NCBI RefSeq assembly: GCF_051622035.1
Contig: NC_135357.1
Coordinates: 36,067,691 to 36,131,690 of the forward strand
From: Arctopsyche grandis
Taxonomy: Eukaryota; Arthropoda; Insecta; Trichoptera; Hydropsychidae
Direction: 5' to 3'
DNA length: 64,000 nucleotides
The notes beneath the pieces were generated by a model. The model was given only the letters and a program-made list of their open reading frames with translations, made no database searches and had not been told where the DNA came from. Below, one piece after another: positions 1-12,038 of the stretch (positions are counted from its first letter, which is position 1; the number at the start of each line of letters is the position of its first letter). A program made the translations under genes and the position numbers.

Positions 1-229
1 TTTATTACAAATATAAGGCGAGTGCGGAATCCTTGGTCTAAGGGGTATTTTATACCGCTAATCATATAAAAGACAGAGAAATGTTATACAATAGAAGTGC
101 CCCAAGGCATCAAAAGTGTCGACAGTTGAAGCGTGGCTGTAGCCACACTTAATTTTTTTCCGCCGCAGTCGTGTTCCGTGTATGGGGCTGGTCATATCTC
201 TGATAAACATTGTTCATATTACTGGCAAG

Positions 230-813
230 ATGGGGAAGTGCATCATTAAAAGTTGCACAATGCATTCAAATACACACAACAAACAACATGGAATACATTT
301 TCATAGGTAAGTTGATCATTTAAGTAACATATTATTCAATTAACATCGTAATTTGACAAGTTGCATGTTGTGTCTTGTGACCGCCGGCGATTGCATACAA
401 AATATCAGGGGTGCACCAGAGAAATGTAAAAATAATTTTAAAATAAATGTAAAAACATTTCTCTGGGTAGCACCGAATACTCAATTATATTCATAACCAA
501 TTCACTCAATAAATTTAATTAATAAGTTTTAATTAATAAGTCACCAACTCAATAAGTTTAATTAATGTAAACATCGTTCATTTTATAATATACATATTTT
601 AGTTGAAAATATACATTACACGCTAATTTTAGAGTTCCTAAGGACAGCCAATTACGAGAAAAGTGGGTAAACATAATCCGCAAATGGAGAAGAGAAACCG
701 ATTGGCTACCAACGCCCAACACCATTATATGCTCAAACCATTTTAGAGCTGAAGATGTTTTAACTTTATCGAAATGTGTCAGGTTAAAAAAATATGCAAT
801 TCCAATATCGGAG
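230..813 (+). CDS. THAP-type zinc-finger N-terminus (two exons), probably P-element transposase remnant
   Basis: Exon 1 is 230-306 and exon 2 is 633-813. The donors are GTAAGT at 307 and GTAAGC at 814, and the acceptor is TTTTAG before 633. The phases match. The spliced product starts MGKCIIKSC and has the THAP C2CH pattern: Cys4, Cys9, Cys59 and His62 (C-X4-C-X49-C-X2-H). It also has the conserved Trp37, Phe63 after the histidine, and a YAIPIS stretch where the family has its AVPTIF box. THAP domains bind DNA in the major groove through a zinc-coordinated fold; in P transposases this is the site-specific DNA-binding module. Exon 2 ends in a good donor, so the original protein continued, but I find no convincing third exon before the right TIR. 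It could also be a host THAP gene captured by the element, though its position between the TIRs favours a transposase. Confidence 0.75.
417..465. repeat. 49-bp mini foldback with P-like termini inside the THAP intron
   Basis: Starts CAGAGAAATGT and ends ACATTTCTCTG, the same terminal motif as the surrounding P-like element. The flanks gggtgcac (409-416) and ggtagcac (466-473) are an imperfect 8-bp direct repeat (6 of 8). It may be a tiny P-derived MITE nested in its relative. Confidence 0.5.
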
Positions 814-1199
814 GTAAGCTTTAATTATTATTTTCTGTGTATTGTATTTCGGTGTTATATAAAAGGTGAATTAATCTTTTTTTTATTATTTGTATCAATA
901 TTTAATTGTAAATAAATATATAAACATGTATATACTATTATCAAAAAATAAATAAACTATAAATAAAAGACTTTTATTTCTGTAGTGAATTTGTGATGAC
1001 CATAATTCCAGTCGTGAAAAAAGGTTTGTTAATTAAAAGCTGGCGTGTAGACACGATGTTCTGACTCTTTCTCGCGCGCGGACACGCTTACGAGCGTGAC
1101 AGAGACAACTAATACTAATTATGGTACTGTGAACGCGGTTGACACGGGATATTTGTTCAAAAGGGCACTTCTATTGTATAACACTTCTCTGATAAAAGA

Positions 1200-1894
1200 T
1201 ATATGTACTTCATTTAGTACTATACCTACTTTGGGTACTACCGAGGCCTAGATTTTCTCTTGGCGGCTCTGCCGATAACTAATATTTAAATCAAACCTTC
1301 ATCCTTTTCATCGCATCTTGTCCAGAGTTCTGCATTGTAGCTACTAAAGAATTATTTAACAGACTACAGTTGAAACACCGCTGCTCTATAAAATCAATGT
1401 GAATTGTTACAATTCGTATCAAGAATTTACATGTATAAATTTTGCCCAATAACTCACCAGTTGCGCTTGAACTCTCCTTTCGATTAGACAGTGTGTATGA
1501 TAGATATCTCGCACCTGAGCCATGTATCACCTACTATGGAACAAGGTACTTCCAAGTTTCACAGTCTTAAATAGTTTAAAGCCATTTTAAAGAATTTCAC
1601 TCATTAATCTATAATTAATGCCTGAAATAATATATATGTACATACATTCTAAATTGCATGAACCGTCTAAATTAAATTTAAATAAGGTTATCAATCTTAT
1701 TGTCTCCACATGTACAAAACTTTAAATTTCTTGTTTGGAAAGGTGTCGCTTACCATATTTACTAGTCGCCAAATTCAGTGGTGGTCGAGGGCGAATATTG
1801 TATTGTGAGATTTTTCCAATAGTTGCATAATTTCTAGAATACTTCCATTTAATTCATTTTTGAAATAAAATATCGTGTTCTAAGTAAAATTTTG
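1200..1894. other. AT-rich interval, no gene recognised
   Basis: I see only short open frames with no recognisable domain. No tRNA or repeat signature stands out before the piggyBac-type MITE begins at 1895. Confidence 0.5.
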
Positions 1895-2341
1895 TTAAAC
1901 CGTTTGCCCGTGGCCGTCTTCTATGGAAGCTTTGGGCGACAAGTCTGTAGCGCGGCTGTCTTCCAAAGATTTTCTGAACTTTGCACGGGATTTTGAGGCT
2001 TATATGCGCCTATTTCAACTGTTTTAAGGTTCAAAATTGGTTTAATATATTACTAATTTGAATGCCATCTATTCAATTTACTTAAAATGAATATATACCA
2101 GTCAAAAATTAGTTTTTTGCGGAACCATACTGAAACCTCGTTTATGTGACGTCACGTCTTCATACAATTATAAAGAATGATTATTTGACAATAAATCCAA
2201 AACTACGAGATATATTATGTATTTTTTTTTTTTTTTTTTTATTTAAGATATTTGCAATCGACCCGTCGGTCATAAGCAGATTTTATAACAATTTATTTAT
2301 CAGAAGATTTGGCAATTCATTAATTGCCAGCTTTTTATCCA

Positions 2342-5029
2342 TTACTCGAGCACTCTGCGGCGCTTTAGTCTAGTGTCTTTTGCACTAGACTTTATAAGAA
2401 CTTTTGCCAGCTCGTTTGAGTGGGTTTCGAGTCTACGCTTGTAGTTTTTTGTATAACTTTCTATTTCCGTTTTAATTGTTGGTATAGATACATGTTGATG
2501 AATTTCAGTGTTTCTCGCAAACCATGGGGCATTTGTTATTATTCTAAGGGCTTTATTTTGGAATCGTGGTAAGATTTCCACGTTAGAGTTACTACTCGTT
2601 CCCCATAGTTGGATACCATATGTCCAGACTGGCTTTAGGATTGACTTGTATACCAAAATTTTATTCTCTAATGTTAGACTGGATTTTCTTCCTATCAACC
2701 AGTTCTTTTTGTGTAGCCGCTGGGTGAGTTCCTGTCTTTTATTTTTGATGTGATCTTTCCATGTCAGTCTCCTGTCAATGGTGAAACCCAGGTATTTTGC
2801 TGCGGTACTTTCAGTCAGTTCATCGTTTTTCAGTCTGACTACTGGGCAGTTCCCTCGTCGAAGTGTGAATGTGACATGAACAGATTTGCCAGTGCTAGCC
2901 TTCACTCGCTATTTTTTCATCCACTCTTGGAAGCCATTTAATTGATCCTGTAGCACTTCCGATGCGAGAGTGGGGTCGCTACAACTTGTTAGGAATGCTG
3001 TGTCATCGGCGTACGTTGCTACTGTGACATTTTTGTTTGGTGTTGGGATGTCTGCTGTGTAGATCGTGTATAATATTGGTCCCAAAATTGATCCCTGTGG
3101 TACTCCCGCTCTGATTTTGTATAGCTTTGAAAACGTCTCGCCTTGTCTCACATGGAATATTCTGTCCTCGATATACGATTTAATAATTGTTTATAGAGTG
3201 TGTGGGAGCTCCTTTTTGACCTTATATAGCAACCCCTTGTGCCAGACTCTGTCAAATGCCTGTTGTATGTCTAAGAAGGCTGCAGAGCAGTATTCTCTAT
3301 CTTCCAGAGTTTGTCTGATTTTTTGGACCACTCTATGGACCTGCTCGATTGTGGAGTGGTTTGCTCTGAACCCAAATTGGTGTTCTGGAATTATTCCTTC
3401 CTCCGTCACTACAGGTAGGATTCTACTCAGTAGTATCTTCTCAAATAGTTTTGAGTTCAAGGTCAGTAGGCCAATCGGTCTATAAGAGGATACTTCGTTT
3501 GGGCGTTTGCCGGGCTTAGGTATCATCATGATTTGAGACACTTTCCAGAGCGCTGGGAAATATGATGTTCTTAAAATACTGTTGAACAGCATAGTTAAGA
3601 ACACGATTCCCTTCCTCAGTAGTTTTTTTAAAATTACCGCAGTGATTAGATCAAATCCAGGAGCTTTTTTAGGATTTAGCATTTTTATGTGTTTCATAAT
3701 CTCTTTAGGTGTTATGCTCTTTATGGGTTTACACATCTGAAAATCTGTTTTTAAAAAGTTATCTATCTCTTCCTCGGATTCATCTTCTGCTTCATTGGGT
3801 TTAAATACATCCTGAAGAAATTCTGCATAAATTTCGGCTTTTTCATCGTCATTTCTTCCCCATCCGTCATTTGGGTTGCGTATTGGTGGAACTGACTGCT
3901 GTGGTCGCTTGAAGTTCCCAGTAGCTTTCCAAAGCGAGTATTCATTCGCTTTGGATGTCAGGTTTCTTAAATATTGGTTGAAGGATTCATTTTTAATTTC
4001 GTTTAGCATTATTCTGAGTTCTCTTAATGATTTTTGAAATGATTTGCGATCTGCTTGTAATCGGCTTGAGATCCATATTCTTCTTAATCTTCGTTTTTCT
4101 TGTATTTTTATTTTTATTGCTTTGGGGTAGTTAAGATTCTGTTTTGTGTTCTCGTTTTGACAGGGCGTAGATTTCCAGGCTGCTATTTGTATTGAGTTAG
4201 TTATATATCTAGTTGCATCTTCTGTTTCATTTCCTCTTTTAAGTGGTATTTTCAAGTTAATATTTTTTTCAAGTATGTTTTTAATGCTTCCCAGTCTGTT
4301 TGTTTATTGCACAGTGTTTGTCTTTTTTCTTTTTGAATTAGTGTTGTGCTCAATGTTATTATGATAGGACAGTGATCAGACGAACCGTCCATGCAATTTT
4401 CCACATTCATATACAGCGAAGACATCCCCTTGACTATAAAAAAGTCAATCAGGTCAGGGTTTTTGTTTACATCGGCTGGCCAGAATGTAGGTTCTCCTGT
4501 CGACAGTGTTTGCATATAATTCATATCAATGCTATTTTTCAGTTGTCTGCCTCTTGGTAGTGTAATTCTGGAGCCCCAATGAGTGTTTTTTGCGTTCCAG
4601 TCTCCTCCAATGATAAATCTATGTCCTAGAGTTTTAAATAAGTCATTGTACATTTCTGTAGTTATTTTGTGTCTAGGTGGGCAGTACATTGCTGTGATTG
4701 TTAATGGTCCTCTCCAATCCAGCACATTTATTGATGTTGCCTGGATATGTTCAGTTTTATATTCAGGTAGTTCGTAATGTTTTATTGTATTTTTTATTAT
4801 TATTGCGGTGCCTGCATGTGCAGTTCCATCAGGATGATTAGTTTTGTACACCGAATATCCATGTAATTTGAATGTCTTTTGTACGGTGAGATGAGTTTCT
4901 GAGATCAATGCTATGTCTGTAAATTGTGTTTTGATAAGTATTTCCAATTCTTCTCGGTTATTGTTTATACCATTGATATTCCATGCTGCGATTCTAAGTG
5001 ATTTAATGCCTTTGGTATTTTTGTTTTAG
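2342..5029 (-). pseudogene. LINE ORF2 (apurinic-like endonuclease plus reverse transcriptase), frameshifted
   Basis: From about 5000 down, the translation has the endonuclease motifs AAWNING, SETHLT, GGDWNAKNTHWGSR and SSDHCPI. A frame change lies in an A-rich run near 4255. The reverse transcriptase follows with APGFD, SYRPIGLL, FLDIQQAFDRVWH, GVPQGSILGP and the catalytic YADD (about 3020). Further breaks lie near 3190 and 2907, and the C-terminal thumb-like segment ends at a stop at 2342. No initiator ATG survives. In intact elements this enzyme nicks the target and primes cDNA synthesis on the nick. Gene order and motifs place it in the jockey group. Confidence 0.8.
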
Positions 5030-5074
5030 CTCCTAATAATAGGGATGTTATTTGTTGAGTGATTCGTGCTTTTA

Positions 5075-6389
5075 TTGACATAGTTTATTCACTAGCATTG
5101 TGATCAGTCCCATTAGGGTACCCATTTGCTGTATGAGAGTGTCCATTTTTTCTGCCTGTTTTCGGATCAGTTCGTGGAGCAGATCTCCGGGTATATGCTG
5201 TGGTTCCATTTCGTTCCATTCTTCACGACATCGGCGTACTGTCTTTGCTTTTTTCCATCTTGCTTAGTTTGGTTATGCTCTATATCTGGCGCTTGCTGGC
5301 CGGCTTGTACGGGGATTACTTCGTTGTAATGATTTGTTATTTTGTCTTGAAGTAGTTGATTTCTTGTTTTTCCTTTTCTTTTTATGATTTCTAAGTAAAC
5401 GTTACAGCCTTTGTAGTTTGCTGAGTGTTCATTGTGACATAATGCACATTTAGCTGGTGTGTTTTTGTCTGTTTTAGGACATTCGGATGTTTTGTGTCCT
5501 TCGGCGCATTTCACGCATCTAAACGGGCGCATGCAATTATTTTTTGTATTTCCGTACTGCTGGCATCTGTAGCATTGGACAATTGTTGTCTTTTTTTTGG
5601 GTTCTTCGAATACAATTTTTTGATGGAAAATATTTGTAATTTGCTTAGCTATTTTGTTATTTTCCCCGGGTTCCAAGTTTACAAAGAATGTAGATGTAGG
5701 TATTTTATTAGGGCCGTATTTACAGTTAATAATTTCCCCCTTGATTTTGTTGCCGGTTGCCTCTATTTCCTTTTTGATAATTTCCAGTGGAGTTGAGGGA
5801 TGAAGAATTTTTATGATTATTCTTGTACACCTTTCTTCTTTTTTCGTAAATGTGTGTCCAATTAGTGCATTTGATCTATTACCTTTTTGTATGTGCTTGC
5901 ATCCTTACATGTTATAATGATTTGGTTTTTTGTGGTGGACTTTATAGAAAAGTCCTCCTTATTTGTTGCTGTTTCGAATAGCTCTATCATCTTGGTTATA
6001 TCTTTAATCCCATATAAAAATATTGGTGGGGGTTTGTTTACTTTTTTCTGTGTTGGGAAATCTTGATCATTGCAGTCTTGATTAAGCGTCGAGTATCTAT
6101 TTTTAAGTTTGATTCGTGACTCTGGAGATGGTGATTCCAGATTCCGCTTTTTGCTTCTCTGGGTGGGAACTTGCTGCCATTCAGGAGCCCTTTTTTTCTC
6201 CGCTGTCCTCTCTGTGAACACGAAGTCACTTGTTGGATTGTCTCCTGTGGAATTACATCTCCCGCGATGTAGGAATTGTTCGTCGAGCTTCCTCTGAATT
6301 AGTTTGGTGGAACTTGTAGTAGCAGGTCGTGTGGTCGTTAGTGTAGGAGTTGTAGAGGTATTTATGTTTGTTTCGGGCATTGTGTACAT
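5075..6389 (-). pseudogene. LINE ORF1 (nucleic-acid-binding Gag-like protein), frameshifted
   Basis: Reading begins MYTMPETNIN at 6389. The first part is Thr/Ser-rich and then basic, up to a frame break near 5862. The next frame holds three Cys-rich zinc knuckles (CYRCQQYGNTKNNC and two following, about 5570-5400). A second break near 5200 leads to a C-terminal amphipathic stretch with a leucine/methionine heptad-like pattern ending at about 5075. Jockey ORF1 proteins bind the element RNA and form the ribonucleoprotein that is retrotransposed. At least two frameshifts make this a pseudogene. Confidence 0.75.
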
Positions 6390-7222
6390 ATACTTGGTTG
6401 ATTTATTTTATTTTATTTAAATATTTAAATATTGAGTATTGTTCCAATTTTGCCCCGAAGTGCGGCATGCCGCACGGCGGTAGTGTCTTATCACGTGCAC
6501 CAACATTTTTTGTTTATTGTTTTTATTATAAAATATGTATTTTATTGTTTAAAATAATACTTTGTGTTAATTAACATATCTGGTTACTTGAATAAATATT
6601 AAAATCTACATTTAAGGTCGAGAACTCGATTGCCAAATTCGCGAAAACGGTGCCGCGTACAGGGCTTGTTCGCTACATTTATTGCCGCGGGCAAAGGGTT
6701 AAATTCAAATTTTTATTTAATATGCGCATGCATAAAACAATTTTTTAGAGTGCATCGTTTGCATTTTTCTTGACTATCAATAATTTATTAATCTTGCTCA
6801 ATAGTTTCTTAAGACATTTCACGACTCTTTTTTTTAAGTATAACTCTTATCTTATCTTGATTCTTTATTCAACAGGTATTTGATGAGTTCCTTATGAAGT
6901 TCTACTTGTGGTTCAAAGAGTTATCAATCTGGAGGATACTCAGTGAAAAAACTATCCATTCAGAAACTACAAATGCATGTAACAATAATGAAACCGATTC
7001 AAATCACATCGCCGTACCGGTAGGACCTCCTTGGCCTTCTTCCAATATGGCCCTTATGGCAATTGGCGACTTGGCCAGTTAGCCCTTACAATATGAAGCC
7101 GTTGAGCTATAAAAAATGATCTGCTTCTACAATGCCATAGATTGAAAGTAAGTATATTATACATCAGTGTTGTTACAACTGTAACTATGCATTTGTAACA
7201 ATTACACTTGGTCAGTCCACAG

Positions 7223-7490
7223 TCACAAATACTTGAAGACAGCTTTTTCGGCACAATCGGATACCACGGACCAATTAATCAAGGAATCCACAGGCGATAT
7301 GAAAACTGAGCTGAGGTGAGTTGTTTTATTTTTTAGCTTTATTGTTCGAATACTTATTAATATTCTTCTGTTTGCAGGATAGTAATGAGATCATCAGGCA
7401 TGGTTCTATCACCAATTAATGCTCAGGAAACAGATAACATACCTACATACATACATAGCATCAAAGTTTGCACTCGCTGTGAAACAAAAA
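7223..7490 (+). CDS. Candidate pair of coding exons, function unknown
   Basis: Two short open blocks, 7223-7315 and 7378-7490, are bounded by an AG acceptor (CCACAG), donors GTGAGT and GTAAGT, and a pyrimidine-rich acceptor TTTGCAG. They join in one frame (phase AG|G) to give about 68 residues including a VCTRCETK segment. There is no start or stop and no recognisable domain. It may be part of a host gene with exons I could not place, or a transposon exon. The interval 6703-7222 otherwise shows nothing clear. Confidence 0.3.
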
Positions 7491-7735
7491 GTAAGTTAGT
7501 TATTCTATATTAGAAATAGTAATGTAACTGTTTTATAAATTATACTTTTTAATATTTCTTTAATTTTTTAGATTACATAACCATATATGTTCATATATGT
7601 ATATTACATACACCGTATATATATTATATACGAGACGTGGAGGTCAAATTATGAAACAATGGAAGTCGAAGATTTCCTTTAAAATATTAAATTATTTGGT
7701 AAATGGTATTTTTGTGTCTATTAGATCAGCGGTTT

Positions 7736-7800
7736 CCAAACTTTATGCTACTACGCCTCCCTAAAAAATATATTTTTTCCGCGCCTCCCTACCTTTTATT
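7736..7800 (+). mobile_element. Left terminus of a hAT-like element
   Basis: The sequence CAGCGGTTTCCAAACTTT, followed by GC-rich CGCCTCCC runs, matches the common hAT left-end style. I did not find a matching right terminus, so extent and target duplication are unknown. The stretch 7800-8390 is AT-rich with no supported gene. Confidence 0.35.
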
Positions 7801-8389
7801 TTTTAATATATATAATAATATAGACACGTTTTAAATAATAAACCTTTATTAAAAAAAAAATACTGAACACTACAATAGACAGAATAATAAAAAGGTTTTG
7901 CTATAACATAAATTCATACGAACACGTATATTTATTATTATATTAAACTACATCTAACACATCAAAATTTAATGCGAGTGATGTTGTTGTTTATTGGCAC
8001 AAAGTTTATCAAATCTTGGGGGCAATATGGAGTAATAGCAACCACAGGTTGCAATATGGGGACTGGATATGGAAAATTCGAAAATATCGGGTGTAGATAT
8101 CGGTAGTGTGGACGTAGCCATTGAAATATCTCCGTTTCGGGATGTACGTACATATGCACATATGTATTTACAACCACGCAAACTCAAAATAGTTAACAAT
8201 ATCTGGATTAGTCAATCTATTTTATTCTTCTTTATTTAATTTAGTCATACAAATGGACATACAATTTAGTATACGAATATACTTACTAAAATTACGCTGA
8301 GGTGCAAATATGGTGGTAAATTTACAAAACACTTATTTAATATACAAATAGACATAAACATTACTATTTCTTTTGTATTATCTCATTCA

Positions 8390-10490
8390 TTGGGGTATTA
8401 TATAAGATCCAATTCGCGTTGACGTTGGAGTGCGGGCTGGCGGCTGCTCACTTTGTTAGTGGTATTAGGTGGCTAAAAGTTTTTGGGTTTCAACCTCGGA
8501 AACGCATTCTAATGATCCTGAAGAAACAGCTTTTTCTGGCTTCAGCCTCGGATAATTCAACAATGAATTCGTATTTTTGTCGTCTGTCAGAAACGAATTT
8601 CAATAATCACAGATACCGCTAGCAATGTATCTTGCAAATTCGGAATGTTCATCTGCTTTACTGTTTTGCGCTTCCTTTTTATTACCAACAATTTTCTGAA
8701 TTTAAATGGTATTGATTGTTTTTTTAATAGTCTATTTTTCTTCTTGATTTAGGGACGTACTTGAATGTCCACTTCATTCTAAGGTTGATGGCCGCAATTG
8801 TGATTTCTTCGTTAGTTGTGTTAATGGTAAATAATTTCGTTATATGTAGTTACTGTACATAAAAATAATAAAACGATATTTTTTACATACTTAATGACAA
8901 TTGTTCGCATACGAAAGAATAACTTAACGATTTGAAAAACAGTTATTTTAGACATCTCCGCCTCTGGACATATGACCATGCAAACTCAAATGTTTTGTTC
9001 TTATTTATTGAATTTGGACATACAAATAGACATAAACATAACTACATCTTCTGTATAATCTTTCCGTTTCTTTGACTTTTTCTTTTTGGGTTTCATAGCA
9101 TTCTAATGATCCCGAAGACACAACCTTTTCTGGCTTCAGCCTGAAATAATTCAACATTTTCACCAGTCGGTAATAAATTTGTTTTTTTGTCGTCTGTCAG
9201 AAACGAATTTCAATAATCACAGATACCACTAGCAATGTATGTACATATCTTAAAAATCCGGTATATACATACATCTGCTTTAACTCGAGCAACAGTCTTT
9301 TGGCTACCTTTTTATTACCAGTATTTTTCTGAATTTAAACAGGATTGATTGACTATTTTTCCTGTTGATACTTACTTGAATGTCCACTTCATTCTGTCGC
9401 TGATGTCGCCAATTGTGATTTATTTGTTAATTGTGTCACAATCGTTCGCTTACGAAAGCATAACTAAACGATCCCCGAAAAACATTTCTTCCAGACAGCT
9501 TCGCCTCCGGACATATGACCACCCAAACTCAAATAGTTAACAATACCAGAATTAGTCAAATCTATTTTATTATTATTTATTGAATTTGGACATACAAATA
9601 GACATAACTAAAATATACATAAACATTACTATTTATTCTGCATTATCTTTCCGTTGCTTTCACTTTTCCGTTTTGGGTTTCTTTTGTGGGTAATAATTTA
9701 TACATAGTTCATTGGAGTATTATATAAGATCCAATTCGCGTTGACGTTGGAGTGCGGTCTGGCAGCTGTTCGCTTTGTTACTGGTTTAGGTGACTAAAGG
9801 TTTTTGGGTTTCATCCCCGGAAACGCATTCTAATGATCCCGAAGACACAGCCTTTTCTGGCTTCAGCCTCAGATAATTCAACAATGAATTCGTATTTTTG
9901 TCGTCTTGTCAGAAACGAATTTCAATAATCACAGATACCACTAGCAATGTATCTTGCAAATTCAGCATATTCATCTGCTTTCGAGCTCGAGCAACAATGT
10001 TTTGCGCTCTCTTTTTATTACCAACAATTTTCTGAATTTAAATGGGATTGATTTTTTTAAATGGGATCTATTTTTCCTGTTGATTTAGGGACATACTTGA
10101 ATGTCCACTTCATTCCAAGGCTAATGGCCGCAATTATAGTTCCTTTATTATTTATGCTGTTGCCAAATTATGCCACAATTGTTCACTTACGAAAGCATAA
10201 CTAAAAGATCCGATTTTCATTTTGGGTTTTATCCTCGGAAATTAATTCTAATGATTCCGAAGACACAACCTTTTATGTCTTTAGCCTGAAATAATTCAAC
10301 ATTTTCACCAGTTAGTAATAAATTCGTATTTTTGTCGTCTGTCAGAAACGAATTTCAATAATCACAGATACCACTAGCAATGTATCTTGCAAATTCGGCA
10401 TATTCATCTGCTTTAACTCAAGCAACACTGTTTTGCGCTCCCTTTTTATTACCAACAATTTTCTGAATTTAAATAGAATTGATTGGTTTA
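8390..10490 (+). repeat. Four imperfect direct copies of a roughly 430-710 bp unit
   Basis: The same block recurs in order: a TATATAAGATCCAATTCGCG segment (copies 1 and 3 only), a GCATTCTAATGATCC segment, GTCTGTCAGAAACGAATTTC, and a TTTTTATTACCA segment. The landmark AGCAATGTAT falls at 8621, 9231, 9943 and 10376, giving periods of 610, 712 and 433 bp. Copies 2 and 4 lack the first part. No long open frame is shared, so this looks like a duplicated non-coding element rather than a gene family. Confidence 0.7.
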
Positions 10491-11040
10491 TTTACTGGTT
10501 AAGTTTGCATCAATTTTATGGTTTGATCCTTCTGTTATATTATTTTTTAAATGCTGCTTTTATAAAAATAGCATCAACATATCTATTCTCCAACGTCGTC
10601 TGACATACTTTATTTTTACCTTTTCCCTGGATTTACGGACGTAATTTCCATGTCTATTTCATTCTGATGGCCGCAATTGTGACCGAATTATTCACTATCT
10701 CTCTTATTCATTATCGACATAATCAAATTATATAATATGTGAGCAAACATAGTAAATATAAATAAAACAATGAATGGCAATGAATCAACCACAGATTTGC
10801 TTCTTCACTTTAGCCCTAAAAGTATTGATATTGGGAAAGTGCCTTAATGGTTATTAAATAAAAATCTTTCCTTTCTTTCTGGGTATAATTACTTTCCTAT
10901 ATTTGATGAAGTTTATAGAGAAGCTGCTGGTCGACTGGCACAGATCGAGTTGAATGATTGTCACAATGAACTTAGTATATACTAGGTTTCGAAGTAAACT
11001 TAAAGTGCTTAAGGTTTCATCGTCCAACGATGATCTTATT

Positions 11041-11115
11041 TTAGTCGCAATTATTCCTCATGCTGAAAACACGTTCAGATTCCACACTAGCGAGTGGAAT
11101 GGAGCTTAAGTTGTA
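11041..11115 (-). pseudogene. hAT transposase C-terminal remnant
   Basis: The minus-strand translation includes SIPLASVESERVFSM, which matches the conserved motif opening the hAT dimerisation region. It is followed at once by stops. No TIRs were identified. The surrounding region 10500-12030 is AT-rich and otherwise uninformative. Confidence 0.55.
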
Positions 11116-12038
11116 ATAACAATCGAGATTTGCTCCACGCTTACCATCAATTCTAAAGTTTTGAAGCTCTTTTTTGACTATACTTATATATTTAATTATA
11201 TACATACATTTATTTAAAAACTGCACTCTCTAAGATGAATCCAAGGGCGGTCCATATTGTAGATGTGTAGCGCCAAGTCAAGTAGATGAGTCGTGAAGTG
11301 ATAAATTCAAGGACGGTCCAGGTCGTATTTATTATATGTAACAGTTGGTTCAATAGTTGCGAATTAATAAGAAAACAGGCCAGATAAATGTGAATTGAAA
11401 TGAAGCAGATAACGGATGAATGTCTTAAACGCAAGTTAAATTAAGATTGAAAGTATTTTACCTATTGTTTGAGATTGAAGTACCCTGTTCGAAGGACCAT
11501 GTTTGGAATTGTGTGAGGATTGCGTTCAAAAAACTTGATAACAAGCGAGTTCTGGCACCTTTTTTTGCTAAAAAAAAGCCGTGTGTTTGTGTATGTATTA
11601 AATCGATCTTCATTTTTTAATGTTTGGATTGGATCCTTTGTCATTTTTTTTATTTTTTTGCAAGAGAAATGTCATCATTACTACCAGTTAAGTCGTTAAT
11701 TTAATAAATAAACATTCAAATCTTGAATTATGTGTAATGTATGTATAGTATTTTATAAATATGTAAAATTTCGTACAAAAAATAAATAAATAACATACAC
11801 TATCATCATGTTGGCTTATTTTACCCATAAATAAATACTTATAAAATTAATGAACTGTAAATAAAAATGTAATATGTAAGTACGTGATATGTACATTACA
11901 GTGGTGTCACCCCAATGTTGAAACAAGGGGTTTCCAATTTTTTTTTTCATTTTATATATTGAAATTTTGAAATCTCAAAACTAAAGTAAAATGAATTTCA
12001 AAATCAAAATCATACCATATATAAAAGAACCTTTAGAA

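Larger units (their letters stand above)
74..1191 (+). mobile_element. P-like DNA transposon, internally deleted, carrying a THAP-domain coding sequence
   Basis: The two ends form a 29-bp terminal inverted repeat with one mismatch; it begins CAGAGAAATGTTATACAA at 74 and the right end, read on the minus strand, begins CAGAGAAGTGTTATACAA at 1191. An 8-bp direct repeat ATAAAAGA flanks it exactly (66-73 and 1192-1199). Ends starting with CA, an 8-bp duplication and an N-terminal THAP zinc finger are the known hallmarks of P elements. At 1118 bp it is far too short for a full P transposase; only the THAP exons are recognisable and no RNase-H-like catalytic region is seen. I infer a non-autonomous internally deleted copy. 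Confidence 0.85.
2226..6533 (-). mobile_element. Decayed, nearly full-length jockey-type LINE inserted in the piggyBac MITE
   Basis: The 3' end is a poly-T run on the plus strand at about 2223-2241, so the element reads on the minus strand from about 6533. A direct repeat TATGTATTTT flanks it (2216-2225 and 6534-6543), and joining the flanks restores the MITE sequence seen in its sister copies. It has two ORFs in the usual order: ORF1 with CCHC knuckles, then ORF2 with endonuclease and reverse transcriptase. Both are broken by frameshifts, so this copy is inactive. Confidence 0.85.
1895..6702 (+). mobile_element. piggyBac-type MITE (copy 1), split by a LINE insertion
   Basis: Both ends carry the target TTAA (1895-1898 and 6699-6702). 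The left terminus reads ACCGTTTGCCCGTGGCCG and the right terminus on the minus strand reads CCCTTTGCCCGCGGCA. TTAA duplications and CCC-TTTGCCCG ends are typical of piggyBac-like (Looper-type) elements. The MITE body is 1899-2225 plus 6534-6698, roughly 480 bp, with no coding capacity. Three more copies lie at 14961, 16213 and 21362. The interruption is the jockey LINE at 2226-6533. Confidence 0.85.

Noticed and set aside
4372..6297. Plus-strand ORFs across the 2226-6533 LINE
   Set aside because: They lie antisense to recognisable ORF1 and ORF2 motifs and have no domain of their own.
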